Source: Apopatocola sp963618015
Lineage (GTDB): Bacteria; Bacillota; Clostridia; Oscillospirales; Oscillospiraceae
Length of the DNA stretch: 32,255 nucleotides
Direction: 5' to 3'
NCBI GenBank assembly: GCA_963618015.1
Contig: CAVEQS010000032.1
Coordinates: 1 to 32,255 of the forward strand
The notes beneath the pieces are model-generated. The model did no database searches, was not told the origin of the DNA, and saw only the letters and a list, made by a program, of their open reading frames with translations. Made by a program: the position numbers and the translations under genes. Below, one piece after another: positions 24,652 to 32,255 of the stretch; position 1 is the stretch's first letter; every line of letters starts with the position of its first letter.

Positions 24652-25722
24652 ATGAAAAAAACATTGGCGCTTGCGTTCGCCGCGGTGTTCCTTCTATCCG
24701 TCTCTGCTTCGGCAGCTCTGGCAACGCCGGGCACCTCGGCAGAGGCGATGATCGTCCTCCACGCGGAATCCGGCGCAGTCCTCGCGGAGAAAAATGCTGA
24801 GACTCCGATGCTCATCGCGAGCACGACGAAGCTCATGACAGCGCTCACCGCGCTCGATCTTGCCTCACCCGAGCGCACCGTTACGGTAGAGCGCGAGTGG
24901 ACGGCCGTGGAGGGCTCCTCCATGTATCTTCGCGCCGGGGAAAGCTACACGCTCCGCGAACTTCTGGAAGGACTGCTGCTTGCCTCCGGAAACGACGCGG
25001 CGCTCGCGATCGCCGGCTCGCTCGGCGGGAGCGAGTTCATTGAGCGTATGAATCGGAAAGCGGAAGAACTCGGCCTTACGGCGTCGCACTTTGAAAATCC
25101 GCACGGCCTGGATGCCGACGGACACCGCGCCTCCGCGCACGATCTCGGCCGTATTATGGCTGCGGCGCTCCAAAACAGCGTGCTCGCAGAGATACTCTCC
25201 ATGCGCAGCAGCAGTATCCACGGTGTGACGTATGTGAACCACAATAAGCTGCTCTGGAACTGCCCGGGCGTGAACGGCGGAAAGACCGGTTATACCAAGG
25301 CCGCGGGACGCTGCCTCGTCACAAGCTGCGAGCGCGACGGCTTACAGCTCATCTGCGTAACGCTTTCCGATCCGAACGACTGGAAGGATCATGCCGCGCT
25401 CTATGACTGGGCGTTTGAGACTTACGCGGAATTTTCACTCCCGGAAGGGAAAAGCGTGCAGGATGTGCCGGTCATCGGCGGCAAAGAGTCGGAAAGCACC
25501 GCTGTGCTGAGCCGTGACGTTTGCCTCTGTCTCCCGAAGAGCGCAAAAGTCGAGCTGGGCGTTCAGCTGCCCCGGTTCGTGTTCGCGCCGGTTCCGGCGG
25601 GAGCGGCTGCGGGAGAACTGCTTATTTCGGCGGATGGCGCGCTTGTTTATACGGCGAAGCTTCGCTGGGACGGGGATAACCCGGCAGCACAGCGTTTATT
25701 TCCCGGTATATATCCGGCATAG
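24652..25722 (+). CDS. D-alanyl-D-alanine carboxypeptidase (DacF/DacB-like, low-molecular-weight PBP)
   Basis: The enzyme trims the terminal D-Ala of peptidoglycan stem peptides and so limits cross-linking. The 356-residue protein starts with a signal peptide (MKKTLALAFAAVFLLSVSAS...ALA) and has the three penicillin-binding motifs: STTK (57-60), SGN (112-114) and KTG (211-213). A C-terminal beta domain follows; no clear amphipathic anchor is seen at the end, unlike many PBP5 proteins. In this neighbourhood (scpAB-ytfJ-dac) the Clostridia and Bacilli gene is DacF or DacB, linked to spore cortex. Which one it is cannot be settled here. Confidence 0.92.
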   Translation: MKKTLALAFAAVFLLSVSASAALATPGTSAEAMIVLHAESGAVLAEKNAETPMLIASTTKLMTALTALDLASPERTVTVEREWTAVEGSSMYLRAGESYTLRELLEGLLLASGNDAALAIAGSLGGSEFIERMNRKAEELGLTASHFENPHGLDADGHRASAHDLGRIMAAALQNSVLAEILSMRSSSIHGVTYVNHNKLLWNCPGVNGGKTGYTKAAGRCLVTSCERDGLQLICVTLSDPNDWKDHAALYDWAFETYAEFSLPEGKSVQDVPVIGGKESESTAVLSRDVCLCLPKSAKVELGVQLPRFVFAPVPAGAAAGELLISADGALVYTAKLRWDGDNPAAQRLFPGIYPA

Positions 25723-25750
25723 GCTTATGATCAGCAAAGGAAGAAAGAAT

Positions 25751-26455
25751 ATGAGACTTCAAAAATACATCGCCGCGGCGGGTGTCTGCTCCCGCCGCGA
25801 GGCGGAGGAATATATCCGGCAGGGAAGGGTCACGGTCAACGGTGTGACGGCGTCTCTCGGATCGGGCGCGGAGGAAGGCGACATCGTCTGCCTGAACGGC
25901 AAGCGCCTTTCGCTGCCGGAGGAGCATACATACGTCCTTCTCCACAAGCCCCGCGGGTACGTAACGACGCTTCGCGACACGCATGGCCGTCCGACGGTTG
26001 CTGAGCTTGTGCAGGACGCCGGTGTGCGCCTTTTTCCGGTAGGGCGGCTCGACTGCATGTCGGAGGGGCTGCTGCTTTTCACGGACGACGGTGAGATCGC
26101 AAACCGGCTTGCCCACCCGTCGCACGGCGTGAGTAAGACGTACCGCGTCTGGGTGAGTGGTGCGGACGCGGCGGAAGCCGCCGGCGCGCTGCGCCGTCCG
26201 ATTGTCTATGAGGGCGTGCGGTATCGCGCCGCGGAGGTGCGCATTCTCCGTTCTACCGAGGACAGAGCGCTCATCGATGTCACTATCCGTGAAGGGAAAA
26301 ACCGTGAGGTGCGCAACATGTGTGCCGCTGCCGGACTGAAGGTGCAGCGCCTGCTCCGCATCCGGCAGGGGGAGATCGCGCTGGGCGATCTTCCCGCCGG
26401 TCAATGGCGGTATTTGACGGCTAAAGAGCTGGAATACTTGCAAAGTCTGGAGTGA
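25751..26455 (+). CDS. rluB: 23S rRNA pseudouridine synthase (RluB/RsuA family)
   Basis: The 234-residue enzyme isomerises a uridine in rRNA. It has an N-terminal S4 RNA-binding domain (MRLQKYIAAAGVCSRREAEE to about residue 55) and the RsuA-type catalytic domain with GRLDCMSEGLLLFTDDGE (catalytic D101). The motif KTYRVWVSG and the REGKNREVRNMC loop also fit. In Firmicutes the gene between dac/scpB and cmk is usually rluB, which modifies U2605 of 23S rRNA (E. coli numbering); RsuA specificity for 16S is less likely. AAAGGAAGAAAG lies upstream of the ATG at 25751. Confidence 0.92.
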   Translation: MRLQKYIAAAGVCSRREAEEYIRQGRVTVNGVTASLGSGAEEGDIVCLNGKRLSLPEEHTYVLLHKPRGYVTTLRDTHGRPTVAELVQDAGVRLFPVGRLDCMSEGLLLFTDDGEIANRLAHPSHGVSKTYRVWVSGADAAEAAGALRRPIVYEGVRYRAAEVRILRSTEDRALIDVTIREGKNREVRNMCAAAGLKVQRLLRIRQGEIALGDLPAGQWRYLTAKELEYLQSLE

Positions 26456-26488
26456 AATCTCCATTTTGCAGGATTTAACGGCCGAAAT

Positions 26489-26529
26489 TGCAAATTAAGC
26501 TTGCATTTGCAGGAAAATAGGTCTAAAAT
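26489..26529 (+). promoter_or_regulatory. Possible promoter with inverted repeat upstream of the rpiR-like gene
   Basis: TTGCAT (26501-26506) and TAAAAT (26524-26529) are 17 bp apart. An inverted repeat TGCAAAT-N9-ATTTGCA (26489-26511) overlaps the -35 box and has the shape of an operator for a dimeric regulator such as the downstream RpiR-type protein. A strong terminator follows immediately, which makes the promoter call uncertain. Confidence 0.35.
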
Positions 26530-26530
26530 G

Positions 26531-26562
26531 AATCTCCCGGATGATATCCGGGAGATTTTTTG
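26531..26562 (+). terminator. Strong Rho-independent terminator between rluB and the rpiR-like gene
   Basis: A perfect 12-bp stem AATCTCCCGGAT/ATCCGGGAGATT with a 3-nt loop runs into six T. It should end the scpAB-rluB transcript. It lies only about 20 bp before the ribosome-binding region of the next gene. Confidence 0.9.
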
Positions 26563-26586
26563 TAATGCATCAATGAGGTATCTGCC

Positions 26587-27450
26587 ATGGAACGCGATAT
26601 TCTGGCGCTTATCAATAAAGAGAATCATAAGTTTTCCAAGGGGCAGCGGATGATCTGCCGGTACATTTCGGAAAACTACGACAAAGCCGCATTTATGACG
26701 GCAGGGAAGCTGGGGCAGACGGTTGGCGTGTCGGAATCGACGGTCGTTCGCTTTGCCACGGAGCTCGGGTACGATGGCTATCCCGGTATGCGGCGTGCCA
26801 TGCAGGAGATGATCCGGAACCGTCTCACGGCAGTGCAGCGCATTGAAGTTGCCAAGGAACAGATCGACCGCGGCAACATTCTCGATGCCGTGCTTTCCGC
26901 CGATATGGACAAGCTGCGCAGCACCATCGACGAGGTGAGCAAGGAAGATTTCAACCGCGCCGTTGACGAGATATTGAAAGCCAAAACGATCTATATCGTC
27001 GGCATGCGTTCCTCCACGTCGCTCGCAAGCTTTCTCGGTTTTTATCTCAATCTGCTGCTCGACAATGTCCGATTGATCCACGATACATCGGTGAGCGAGG
27101 TTTATGAGCAGGTGTTCCGCATCCACGAGGGCGACGTGTTCATCGGCATCAGCTATCCGCGCTATTCCTCGCGCACGATCAAGGCGATGCAGTTTGCCAA
27201 ATCCACCGGCGCAACGGCGATCGGCATTACCGACGGGCAGTCCTCGCCGTTTGTCGGCGTGGCAGATATTAACCTATTTGCCAAGAGCGATATGGTCTCG
27301 TTCCTTGACTCCCTCGTCGCGCCGATGAGCCTTATCAATGCGCTCATCGTTGCCATCGGCTACCAGCGCCCTGAAAACCTTTCCGACACGTTCCGGCGGC
27401 TGGAAGGCATCTGGAGCGAATATGAGGTGTACGAAAATCTCAATGATTGA
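26587..27450 (+). CDS. MurR/RpiR-family transcriptional regulator (HTH + SIS)
   Basis: The 287-residue protein has an N-terminal RpiR helix-turn-helix (about 1-77, with AGKLGQTVGVSESTVVRFA and ELGYDGYPGMRRAM) and a C-terminal SIS sugar-phosphate-binding domain (about 120-260, IYIVGMRSSTSLASF and GISYPRYSSRTIKAM). Family members sense phosphosugars and control sugar or cell-wall recycling genes. No transport or sugar gene lies beside it; instead it begins the run baiN-like, cmk, plsC, ispH-rpsA. It may therefore regulate distant genes or itself. The ATG at 26587 is preceded by GAGGTATCTGCC. Confidence 0.93.
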   Translation: MERDILALINKENHKFSKGQRMICRYISENYDKAAFMTAGKLGQTVGVSESTVVRFATELGYDGYPGMRRAMQEMIRNRLTAVQRIEVAKEQIDRGNILDAVLSADMDKLRSTIDEVSKEDFNRAVDEILKAKTIYIVGMRSSTSLASFLGFYLNLLLDNVRLIHDTSVSEVYEQVFRIHEGDVFIGISYPRYSSRTIKAMQFAKSTGATAIGITDGQSSPFVGVADINLFAKSDMVSFLDSLVAPMSLINALIVAIGYQRPENLSDTFRRLEGIWSEYEVYENLND

Positions 27451-28675
27451 TGTGATAATTGCCGGCGGCGGAGCTGCCGGACTGATGACGGCGATCACGG
27501 CGGCGCAGCGCGGGCTTTCGGTAACGGTGCTCGAACCGAACGGAAAAACGGGGAAGAAGCTCCGTATTACCGGAAAGGGGCGCTGCAACGTCACAAACGA
27601 CAGCGCACCGCAGGAATTCCTGCAAAAGGTGTGTACCAATGCACGGTTTCTCAAAAGCTCGCTCTATACCTTCCCGCCGGAAGCCGTGAAGAGTTTTTTT
27701 GAGGAAGCAGGCGTGCCGATCAAAACCGAGCGCGGCGAGCGCGTGTTCCCCGTTTCCGATAATGCCAACGACATTGCCGACACGCTGGAACGCCTGGCGA
27801 AAAGCGCGGGTGTGCGATTCGTACGGGAGCGGCTTGTAGAAGTCCGCACGTCGGACGGATGCATTGCCGCAGCGATAACGGACCGAAGCGAATACCCCTG
27901 CCGTGCCGTCGTTTTGTGTACCGGCGGCTTATCGTACCCGGCGACCGGCTCCACCGGCGACGGCTACCGCATTGCCGCGAAGCTTGGGCATACAATCGTT
28001 CCGACGCGTGCGTCGCTCGTGCCGCTGGAAGCGGAGGCGGACTGTGCACGGATGCAGGGGCTTTCGCTGCGCAATGTCGGCCTGACGCTTTATAGCGGCG
28101 ATAAGGTATTGTACCGGGAACAGGGTGAAATGCTCTTCACGCACTTCGGTGTATCGGGGCCGCTGGTCCTTTCGGCGAGTGCTCATCTGCCAAAGGACGT
28201 TTCCTCCTGCCGGCTGGAGATCGACCTCAAGCCGGGACTTACGCCGGAAAAGCTGGATGAGCGGCTGCTTCGCGATTTTTCGGAGAACATCAACCGCGAT
28301 TTTACCAATGCCCTGGATGCGCTGCTGCCGCAGAAGCTTATCCCGGTCGTGATCGAGCGCTCCGGCATTCCGGCGCGCCTTAAAGTGAACAGTATCCGCC
28401 GCGAGCAGCGGCTCGCACTGCGCGACACGATCAAGAGCTTCACGATCCGGCTGACCGCCCGCCGCCCGGTGGCGGAAGCCATCGTGACCGCCGGAGGCAT
28501 AGATGTGCGGGAGGTCAATCCCCGCACCATGGAATCGAAGATCGTCCCCGGACTGTATTTTGCCGGAGAGATCCTCGATTTGGACGCCTGCACCGGCGGG
28601 TATAATCTGCAGATCGCCTGGAGCACCGCCTATGCGGCGGGACGGGCGATCCCGGAAAAGGAGTTTACGGAATGA
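27443..28675 (+). CDS. HI0933/BaiN-family NAD(P)/FAD-dependent oxidoreductase
   Basis: This 410-residue flavoprotein belongs to the HI0933 family: N-terminal dinucleotide fold IIAGGGAAGLM, the family tag GKGRCNVTN, PVSDNANDIADTL, a middle inserted domain, and the C-terminal FAGEILDLDACTGGYNLQIAWSTAYAAG that closes the FAD site. Most members have no proven substrate; one gut relative, BaiN, has been linked to bile acid dehydroxylation, which must not be assumed here. The ATG at 27443 overlaps the preceding gene by 8 nt, and the stop overlaps cmk (ATGA). Confidence 0.92.
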   Translation: MIDVIIAGGGAAGLMTAITAAQRGLSVTVLEPNGKTGKKLRITGKGRCNVTNDSAPQEFLQKVCTNARFLKSSLYTFPPEAVKSFFEEAGVPIKTERGERVFPVSDNANDIADTLERLAKSAGVRFVRERLVEVRTSDGCIAAAITDRSEYPCRAVVLCTGGLSYPATGSTGDGYRIAAKLGHTIVPTRASLVPLEAEADCARMQGLSLRNVGLTLYSGDKVLYREQGEMLFTHFGVSGPLVLSASAHLPKDVSSCRLEIDLKPGLTPEKLDERLLRDFSENINRDFTNALDALLPQKLIPVVIERSGIPARLKVNSIRREQRLALRDTIKSFTIRLTARRPVAEAIVTAGGIDVREVNPRTMESKIVPGLYFAGEILDLDACTGGYNLQIAWSTAYAAGRAIPEKEFTE

Positions 28676-29349
28676 AACCCATATCCATTGCTATCGACGG
28701 CCCCTCCGGCGCGGGAAAGAGCACGATTGCCCGCAGAACGGCGGAGAAATTCGGCTTTATCTATGTAGATACCGGCGCGATCTATCGCACGGTAGGCCTT
28801 GCGGCCTTCCGGCGCGGCATCGCGTCCAAGGACAGCGCCGCGGTCATTGCCATGCTGCCTGAACTGCACATTGAACTGCGCCACGGCGATGACGGCCTTC
28901 AGCGCATGTTCCTCGACGGCGAGGATGTTTCGGACGCGATCCGCCTGCCGGAAATATCCATTTATGCTTCGGACGTATCCGCCATCCCGGAGGTGCGTGC
29001 TTATCTCATGGAGATGCAGCGCTCGTTTGCCCGCACGCAGAACGTCATCATGGACGGGCGAGATATCGGTACCGTTGTACTGCCGGACGCAGGATTGAAG
29101 ATTTTCCTTACGGCGTCCGTAGAAGCGCGCGCCAAGCGCCGCCAACTGGAACTGGAGAAAAAAGGCAAGAATCTCCCGTTTGAGGAGGTTCTGCACGATA
29201 TGGAATACCGCGATAAAAACGATTCCTCCCGTGCGGCAGCACCTCTCCGCCCGGCGGAGGATGCGGTGCATCTGGATACGACGGAGCTGGACTTCGCCGG
29301 AAGCTGTGCGGCGGTGGAATCCTTGATTCGGGAGCGTTTTGGACTATGA
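28672..29349 (+). CDS. cmk: Cytidylate kinase
   Basis: Cmk phosphorylates CMP and dCMP in pyrimidine salvage. The 225-residue protein has the P-loop GPSGAGKS (10-17), the YVDTGAIYRTVGLAAF nucleotide-binding helix, the MDGRDIGTVVLPDA motif typical of the family, and the Arg-rich lid (KRRQLELEKKG). It is coupled to its neighbours by overlaps of 4 nt on both sides. In Clostridia cmk, plsC and ispH-rpsA are commonly adjacent. Confidence 0.97.
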   Translation: MKPISIAIDGPSGAGKSTIARRTAEKFGFIYVDTGAIYRTVGLAAFRRGIASKDSAAVIAMLPELHIELRHGDDGLQRMFLDGEDVSDAIRLPEISIYASDVSAIPEVRAYLMEMQRSFARTQNVIMDGRDIGTVVLPDAGLKIFLTASVEARAKRRQLELEKKGKNLPFEEVLHDMEYRDKNDSSRAAAPLRPAEDAVHLDTTELDFAGSCAAVESLIRERFGL

Positions 29350-29930
29350 CAAAAGAAAAATGGTATCGTCTGGTTTATGGTGTTCTCCGTCCCATCGGGG
29401 CGCTGCTGTATCCGCAGAAGTTCTCCGGTCTGGAAAACATTCCGGAGGGAGCTGCGATCCTCTGCGCGCCGCATTCCAACATTGCCGACCCGATCCTCAT
29501 TTCCTTCGCACTGGGACGCAAGACCTATGTGCACCACCTCGCCAAGGCCGAATCGAAAACGACATTCATTTTCGGCTGGCTTATGAAAAAAGCCGGATCG
29601 ATCTTTGTGAAGCGCGGCGAGCGCGATATCGATTCCTTCAAGCAATGCATGCGCGTGCTCAAAGCGGGGGAGAAGCTCATTGTGTTCCCGGAGGGGACGC
29701 GTGTGCACGGCGACGCTGTTGTGGAGCCGAAATCCGGTGTGATCCATATGGCGGTACGGCTGCATGTGCCGATCGTGCCGGTGTACATCCCGCGCGATAA
29801 GAAGCTCTTTCACAAAGTCCCCACGGTGGTCGGAAAGCCCTACTACCCGGAGATGGGCGACCACCGCGATTATGACCGGCTGGCGAGAGAGCTGATGGAG
29901 CGCATTTGGGCACTTAAGCCGGAGGGATAA
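29346..29930 (+). CDS. plsC: 1-acyl-sn-glycerol-3-phosphate acyltransferase PlsC
   Basis: PlsC adds the second acyl chain to lysophosphatidic acid, giving phosphatidic acid for membrane lipids. The 194-residue protein has the HX4D catalytic motif (H43 to D48, HSNIAD), the substrate-binding region SIFVKRGERD, the FPEGTR block (E116-R119) and VPIVPVYI. An N-terminal hydrophobic segment suggests membrane association. It overlaps cmk by 4 nt and stops 4 nt before the ispH-rpsA GTG. Confidence 0.94.
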   Translation: MTKEKWYRLVYGVLRPIGALLYPQKFSGLENIPEGAAILCAPHSNIADPILISFALGRKTYVHHLAKAESKTTFIFGWLMKKAGSIFVKRGERDIDSFKQCMRVLKAGEKLIVFPEGTRVHGDAVVEPKSGVIHMAVRLHVPIVPVYIPRDKKLFHKVPTVVGKPYYPEMGDHRDYDRLARELMERIWALKPEG

Positions 29931-29934
29931 GCGC

Positions 29935-32058
29935 GTGGCGGCTAAGTACATTCTTGCCCGCAGCGCCGGGTTCTGCTTTGGCGTAGAGCGGTCGATTCAT
30001 ATGGCGGAGGAAGCGCTGAAAAGCGGCGCGTGCCGCTGTCTCGGCGAACTGATCCATAACCGTGACGCCGTTGCCGCGCTGGAAAAGCAGGGGCTTTCCG
30101 TTATTGAGAACCCTTCCGAGCTGCCGGAGAGGGAACGGGTGATCATTCGCGCGCATGGCGTGTCCCGTGCGGTGTATGATGAGCTGAAAACCCGCCGCGC
30201 CGAGGTTATCGACGCGACATGCCCTCTGGTCGAGCGTATCCATAAAATCGTGCGCGAGGAGTCTGACGCCGGGCGGCAGATCGTCGTAATCGGCGACGCC
30301 GACCACCCCGAGATCCGCGGAATTTGCGGCTGGTGTACCGGTGCGGTCGTGCTGCCGGATGCCGCTGCACTGGACGAGTGGCTCTCCTCGTCCGTGGAAA
30401 TGCCCGAAAAACCCCTCTCTGTTGTATTTCAGACTACACAAATTCAAGAAAATCACATTTTGGCAGAAAAAATATTAAAAAAAAGATGTACAAATTTCAA
30501 AATATTTGATACTATATGCGGAGCAACGTCCAAGAGGCAGAGAGAAGCAACCTCGCTTGCCGGGATATGCGATGCGATGATCGTCATCGGCGGTGCGCAC
30601 AGCGCGAACAGCCTGCATCTGGCAGAGCTTTGCCGCGAAAAATGCGCGAACGTATTCTTTGTCGCCGGTGCGTCAGAGCTGGACACATCCCGGTTGCTGG
30701 GGGAGGGCCGTATCGGAATTACGGCGGGGGCCTCGGTGCCATCCTGGATCATTAAGGAGGTAGTAAAAAAAATGAGCGACGAGATCAAGGTAGAACAGAC
30801 CACGGCAGAGGAAGTCGCTGCGACCGCGGCCGAAGAGACCGCACACGTTGAAGCCGAGCCCGCTGCGGAGAATGCCGCCGGGAAGCCCGACTCCGAAAAG
30901 ACGTTTGATGAGCTGCTGGAAGATTCCATCAGAACGATATATAACGGGGACACCGTCTCCGGTTATGTTGTCAGCATCACGCCCACGGAAGTCACCGTCG
31001 ACCTGGGCACCAAGCATTCCGGCTACATCCCCGTGACCGAGTTCACCGAGGATGGCGCCGCCAAGGTGGAAGACGTTATCCACGTTGGTGACAAGATCGA
31101 AGCCTGCGTTGTGCGCGTGAACGATGTGGAAGGCACCGTGATGCTCTCCAAGAAGCGCCTGGATACCATCAAGTCCTGGGCGGACATCGAGAACGCTGCT
31201 GCCGACGGCACGGTCGTCGAAGGCAAGGTCACCGAAGAGAACAAGGGCGGCGTTGTTGTCTCCGTGCACGGCGTGCGCGTGTTCGTCCCCGCTTCCCAGA
31301 CCGGTCTGCCGCGCGAAGCCGCCATGTCCGAGCTGGTCGGTCAGACCGTCCGTCTGAAGATCACCGAGGTCAACCGCGGCCGCAAGCGTGTTGTCGGCTC
31401 CATCCGCGCCGTGGCCAACCGCGAGCGCAAGGAGCGTGCCGAGAAGATCTGGAATGAGATCGAGGTCGGCAAGCACTACGAGGGCGTGGTCAAGTCCATG
31501 ACCTCTTACGGCGCATTTGTTGACATCGGCGGTATCGACGGCATGGTTCACGTGTCCGAGATCAGCTGGAACCGCATCAACAAGCCTGCGGACGTCCTGA
31601 ACGTCGGCGACAAGATCGATGTTTACGTCATCAACTTCGATAAGGAGAACCACAAGATCTCCCTCGGCCATCGCGACCCGAACCTGAACCCCTGGAAGGT
31701 GTTCACGGAGACCTACTCCGTCGGCGATATCGCGAAGGTCAAGATCGTCAAGCTGATGCCCTTCGGCGCTTTCGCGGAAGTGCTGCCCGGCACCGACGGC
31801 CTGATCCACATCTCCCAGATTGCCAACCGCCGCATCGGCCAGCCCTCCGAGGTGCTGAGCGTAGGCGATGTGGTCGAAGCGAAGATCACCAACATCGACA
31901 ACGAGAAGCAGAAGATCTCCCTGTCGATCCGCGCTCTCTCCGAGCCCGCTCCCGCCTCCTCCCGCGAGGAGAACGAGGACGAGCCCCGCGAGGACGCTCT
32001 GGTGTACTCCGTCTCTTCCGACGGCACCGCCTCCGGCGAGGCTCCCGAAGAGGAGTAA
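29935..32058 (+). CDS. ispH: Fusion of 4-hydroxy-3-methylbut-2-enyl diphosphate reductase (IspH) and ribosomal protein S1-like protein
   Basis: Residues 1-280 are IspH, the 4Fe-4S enzyme that makes IPP and DMAPP in the last MEP pathway step; cluster ligands C14, C96 and C195, H41 and H124, and SANSLHLAEL are all present. After an Ala/Glu-rich linker (about 281-322) come four S1 RNA-binding domains (about 325-655) and an acidic tail. This ispH-rpsA fusion is known in Clostridia. The start is GTG at 29935, with GGAGGG 8 nt upstream. Inside the gene AAGGAGG (30754-30760) stands about 11 nt before an in-frame ATG at 30772, after a run of eight A, so a separate S1 protein could be made. A local AT-rich patch lies at 30430-30525. 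No terminator is seen before the IS at 32088. Confidence 0.95.
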   Translation: MAAKYILARSAGFCFGVERSIHMAEEALKSGACRCLGELIHNRDAVAALEKQGLSVIENPSELPERERVIIRAHGVSRAVYDELKTRRAEVIDATCPLVERIHKIVREESDAGRQIVVIGDADHPEIRGICGWCTGAVVLPDAAALDEWLSSSVEMPEKPLSVVFQTTQIQENHILAEKILKKRCTNFKIFDTICGATSKRQREATSLAGICDAMIVIGGAHSANSLHLAELCREKCANVFFVAGASELDTSRLLGEGRIGITAGASVPSWIIKEVVKKMSDEIKVEQTTAEEVAATAAEETAHVEAEPAAENAAGKPDSEKTFDELLEDSIRTIYNGDTVSGYVVSITPTEVTVDLGTKHSGYIPVTEFTEDGAAKVEDVIHVGDKIEACVVRVNDVEGTVMLSKKRLDTIKSWADIENAAADGTVVEGKVTEENKGGVVVSVHGVRVFVPASQTGLPREAAMSELVGQTVRLKITEVNRGRKRVVGSIRAVANRERKERAEKIWNEIEVGKHYEGVVKSMTSYGAFVDIGGIDGMVHVSEISWNRINKPADVLNVGDKIDVYVINFDKENHKISLGHRDPNLNPWKVFTETYSVGDIAKVKIVKLMPFGAFAEVLPGTDGLIHISQIANRRIGQPSEVLSVGDVVEAKITNIDNEKQKISLSIRALSEPAPASSREENEDEPREDALVYSVSSDGTASGEAPEEE

Positions 32059-32087
32059 TTCCGATTATAGAAAATCCCTCTGTCTCT

Positions 32088-32255
32088 TGAAGTGACCCCA
32101 AAAAATTAGACAAATAAATTAAGCGCAAATTGTTCAAGCGACCGAAAGGGCTTGTTGTCTGTGAATAGCAGGCGGCAAGCCCTTTAGCTTTGCCTTAATT
32201 CTGCGGTTGTTGTAGTAATCCAGATATTCCGTGAGTTCTTGCTTGAAGTGCTCCA
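32088..32255 (-). mobile_element. IS3-family (IS150-like) insertion sequence, partial right end
   Basis: The region holds the 3' end of a transposase gene and then, on the plus strand at 32093, TGACCCCAAAAAATTAGACA, which resembles the terminal repeats of IS150-group elements (TG...ACCCC...TTAGACA). The outermost base is uncertain between 32088 and 32093. The element extends past the window. It is inserted about 30-35 bp after the ispH-rpsA stop. Confidence 0.8.
32134..32255 (-). CDS. IS3-family transposase OrfB, C-terminal fragment
   Basis: The last 39 codons of a transposase gene are visible, reading EHFKQELTEYLDYYNNRRI, then KAKLKGLPPAIHRQQALSVA and a stop. The YNNRRIKAKLKGL block is the conserved C-terminus of IS3/IS150-group OrfB integrases, just after the third catalytic acid of the DDE domain, which lies outside the window. 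The 5' end is cut by the window edge. Confidence 0.88.
   Translation of the reverse strand, partial: EHFKQELTEYLDYYNNRRIKAKLKGLPPAIHRQQALSVA

Noticed and set aside
26587..28675. Bile-acid 7-dehydroxylation locus, suggested by the BaiN-like flavoprotein
   Set aside because: None of the other bai genes are nearby and HI0933-family flavoproteins are common in bacteria without this pathway.

Overview
The window is a Gram-positive, GC-rich (by eye well above 50%) housekeeping segment from an endospore-forming Clostridia, most like an Oscillospiraceae/Ruminococcaceae-type gut anaerobe. The evidence is an IspH-ribosomal protein S1 fusion, GerW/YtfJ and a DacF/DacB-like carboxypeptidase (sporulation), ScpAB, RbgA, RqcH, Mini-RNase III, a DUF1540 protein, strong Shine-Dalgarno sites and a CCA-encoding tRNA gene. 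The species cannot be named from sequence alone.

Layout. 1-932: one end of an IS66-family element (minus strand, tnpA and tnpB; transposase gene outside the window). 932-3055 (minus): a chimeric gene joining half a MATE efflux pump to a complete FAD/NAD/2Fe-2S reductase, preceded by a promoter and a structured leader with two tandem terminator-like hairpins. 3084-3235 (minus): tRNA-Ala(CGC) with promoter and terminator. 3263-9002 (plus): uppP-ftsK-mrnC-rqcH. 9066-10621 (minus): a HIT protein and a secreted SLH-like protein. 10712-13745 (plus): rplS, then lepB-rbgA-rnhB-yraN. 13774-13938 (minus): a small Cys-rich DUF1540 protein, divergent from a metallophosphoesterase (14016-14705). 14710-21390 (plus): the classical tig-clpP-clpX-lon-engB proteostasis cluster, with an unusual array of six stem-loops between tig and clpP. 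21432-26455 (plus): site-2 protease-like M50 gene, scpA-scpB-DUF2953-gerW, dac, rluB. 26587-32058 (plus): rpiR-like regulator, HI0933-type flavoprotein, cmk, plsC, ispH-rpsA. 32088-32255: the terminus of an IS3/IS150-like element (minus).

Functional themes are ribosome assembly and rescue (rplS, rbgA, engB, mrnC, rluB, rqcH, S1), protein folding and degradation (tig, clpPX, lon, M50 protease), chromosome handling (ftsK, scpAB, rnhB) and envelope or lipid precursors (uppP, dac, plsC, ispH). Most genes overlap or lie within 30 bp of a neighbour, so long operons are likely. The accessory signals are the two IS ends, the chimeric pump-reductase and its leader, and the stem-loop array. No CRISPR array, prophage or defence system is visible.
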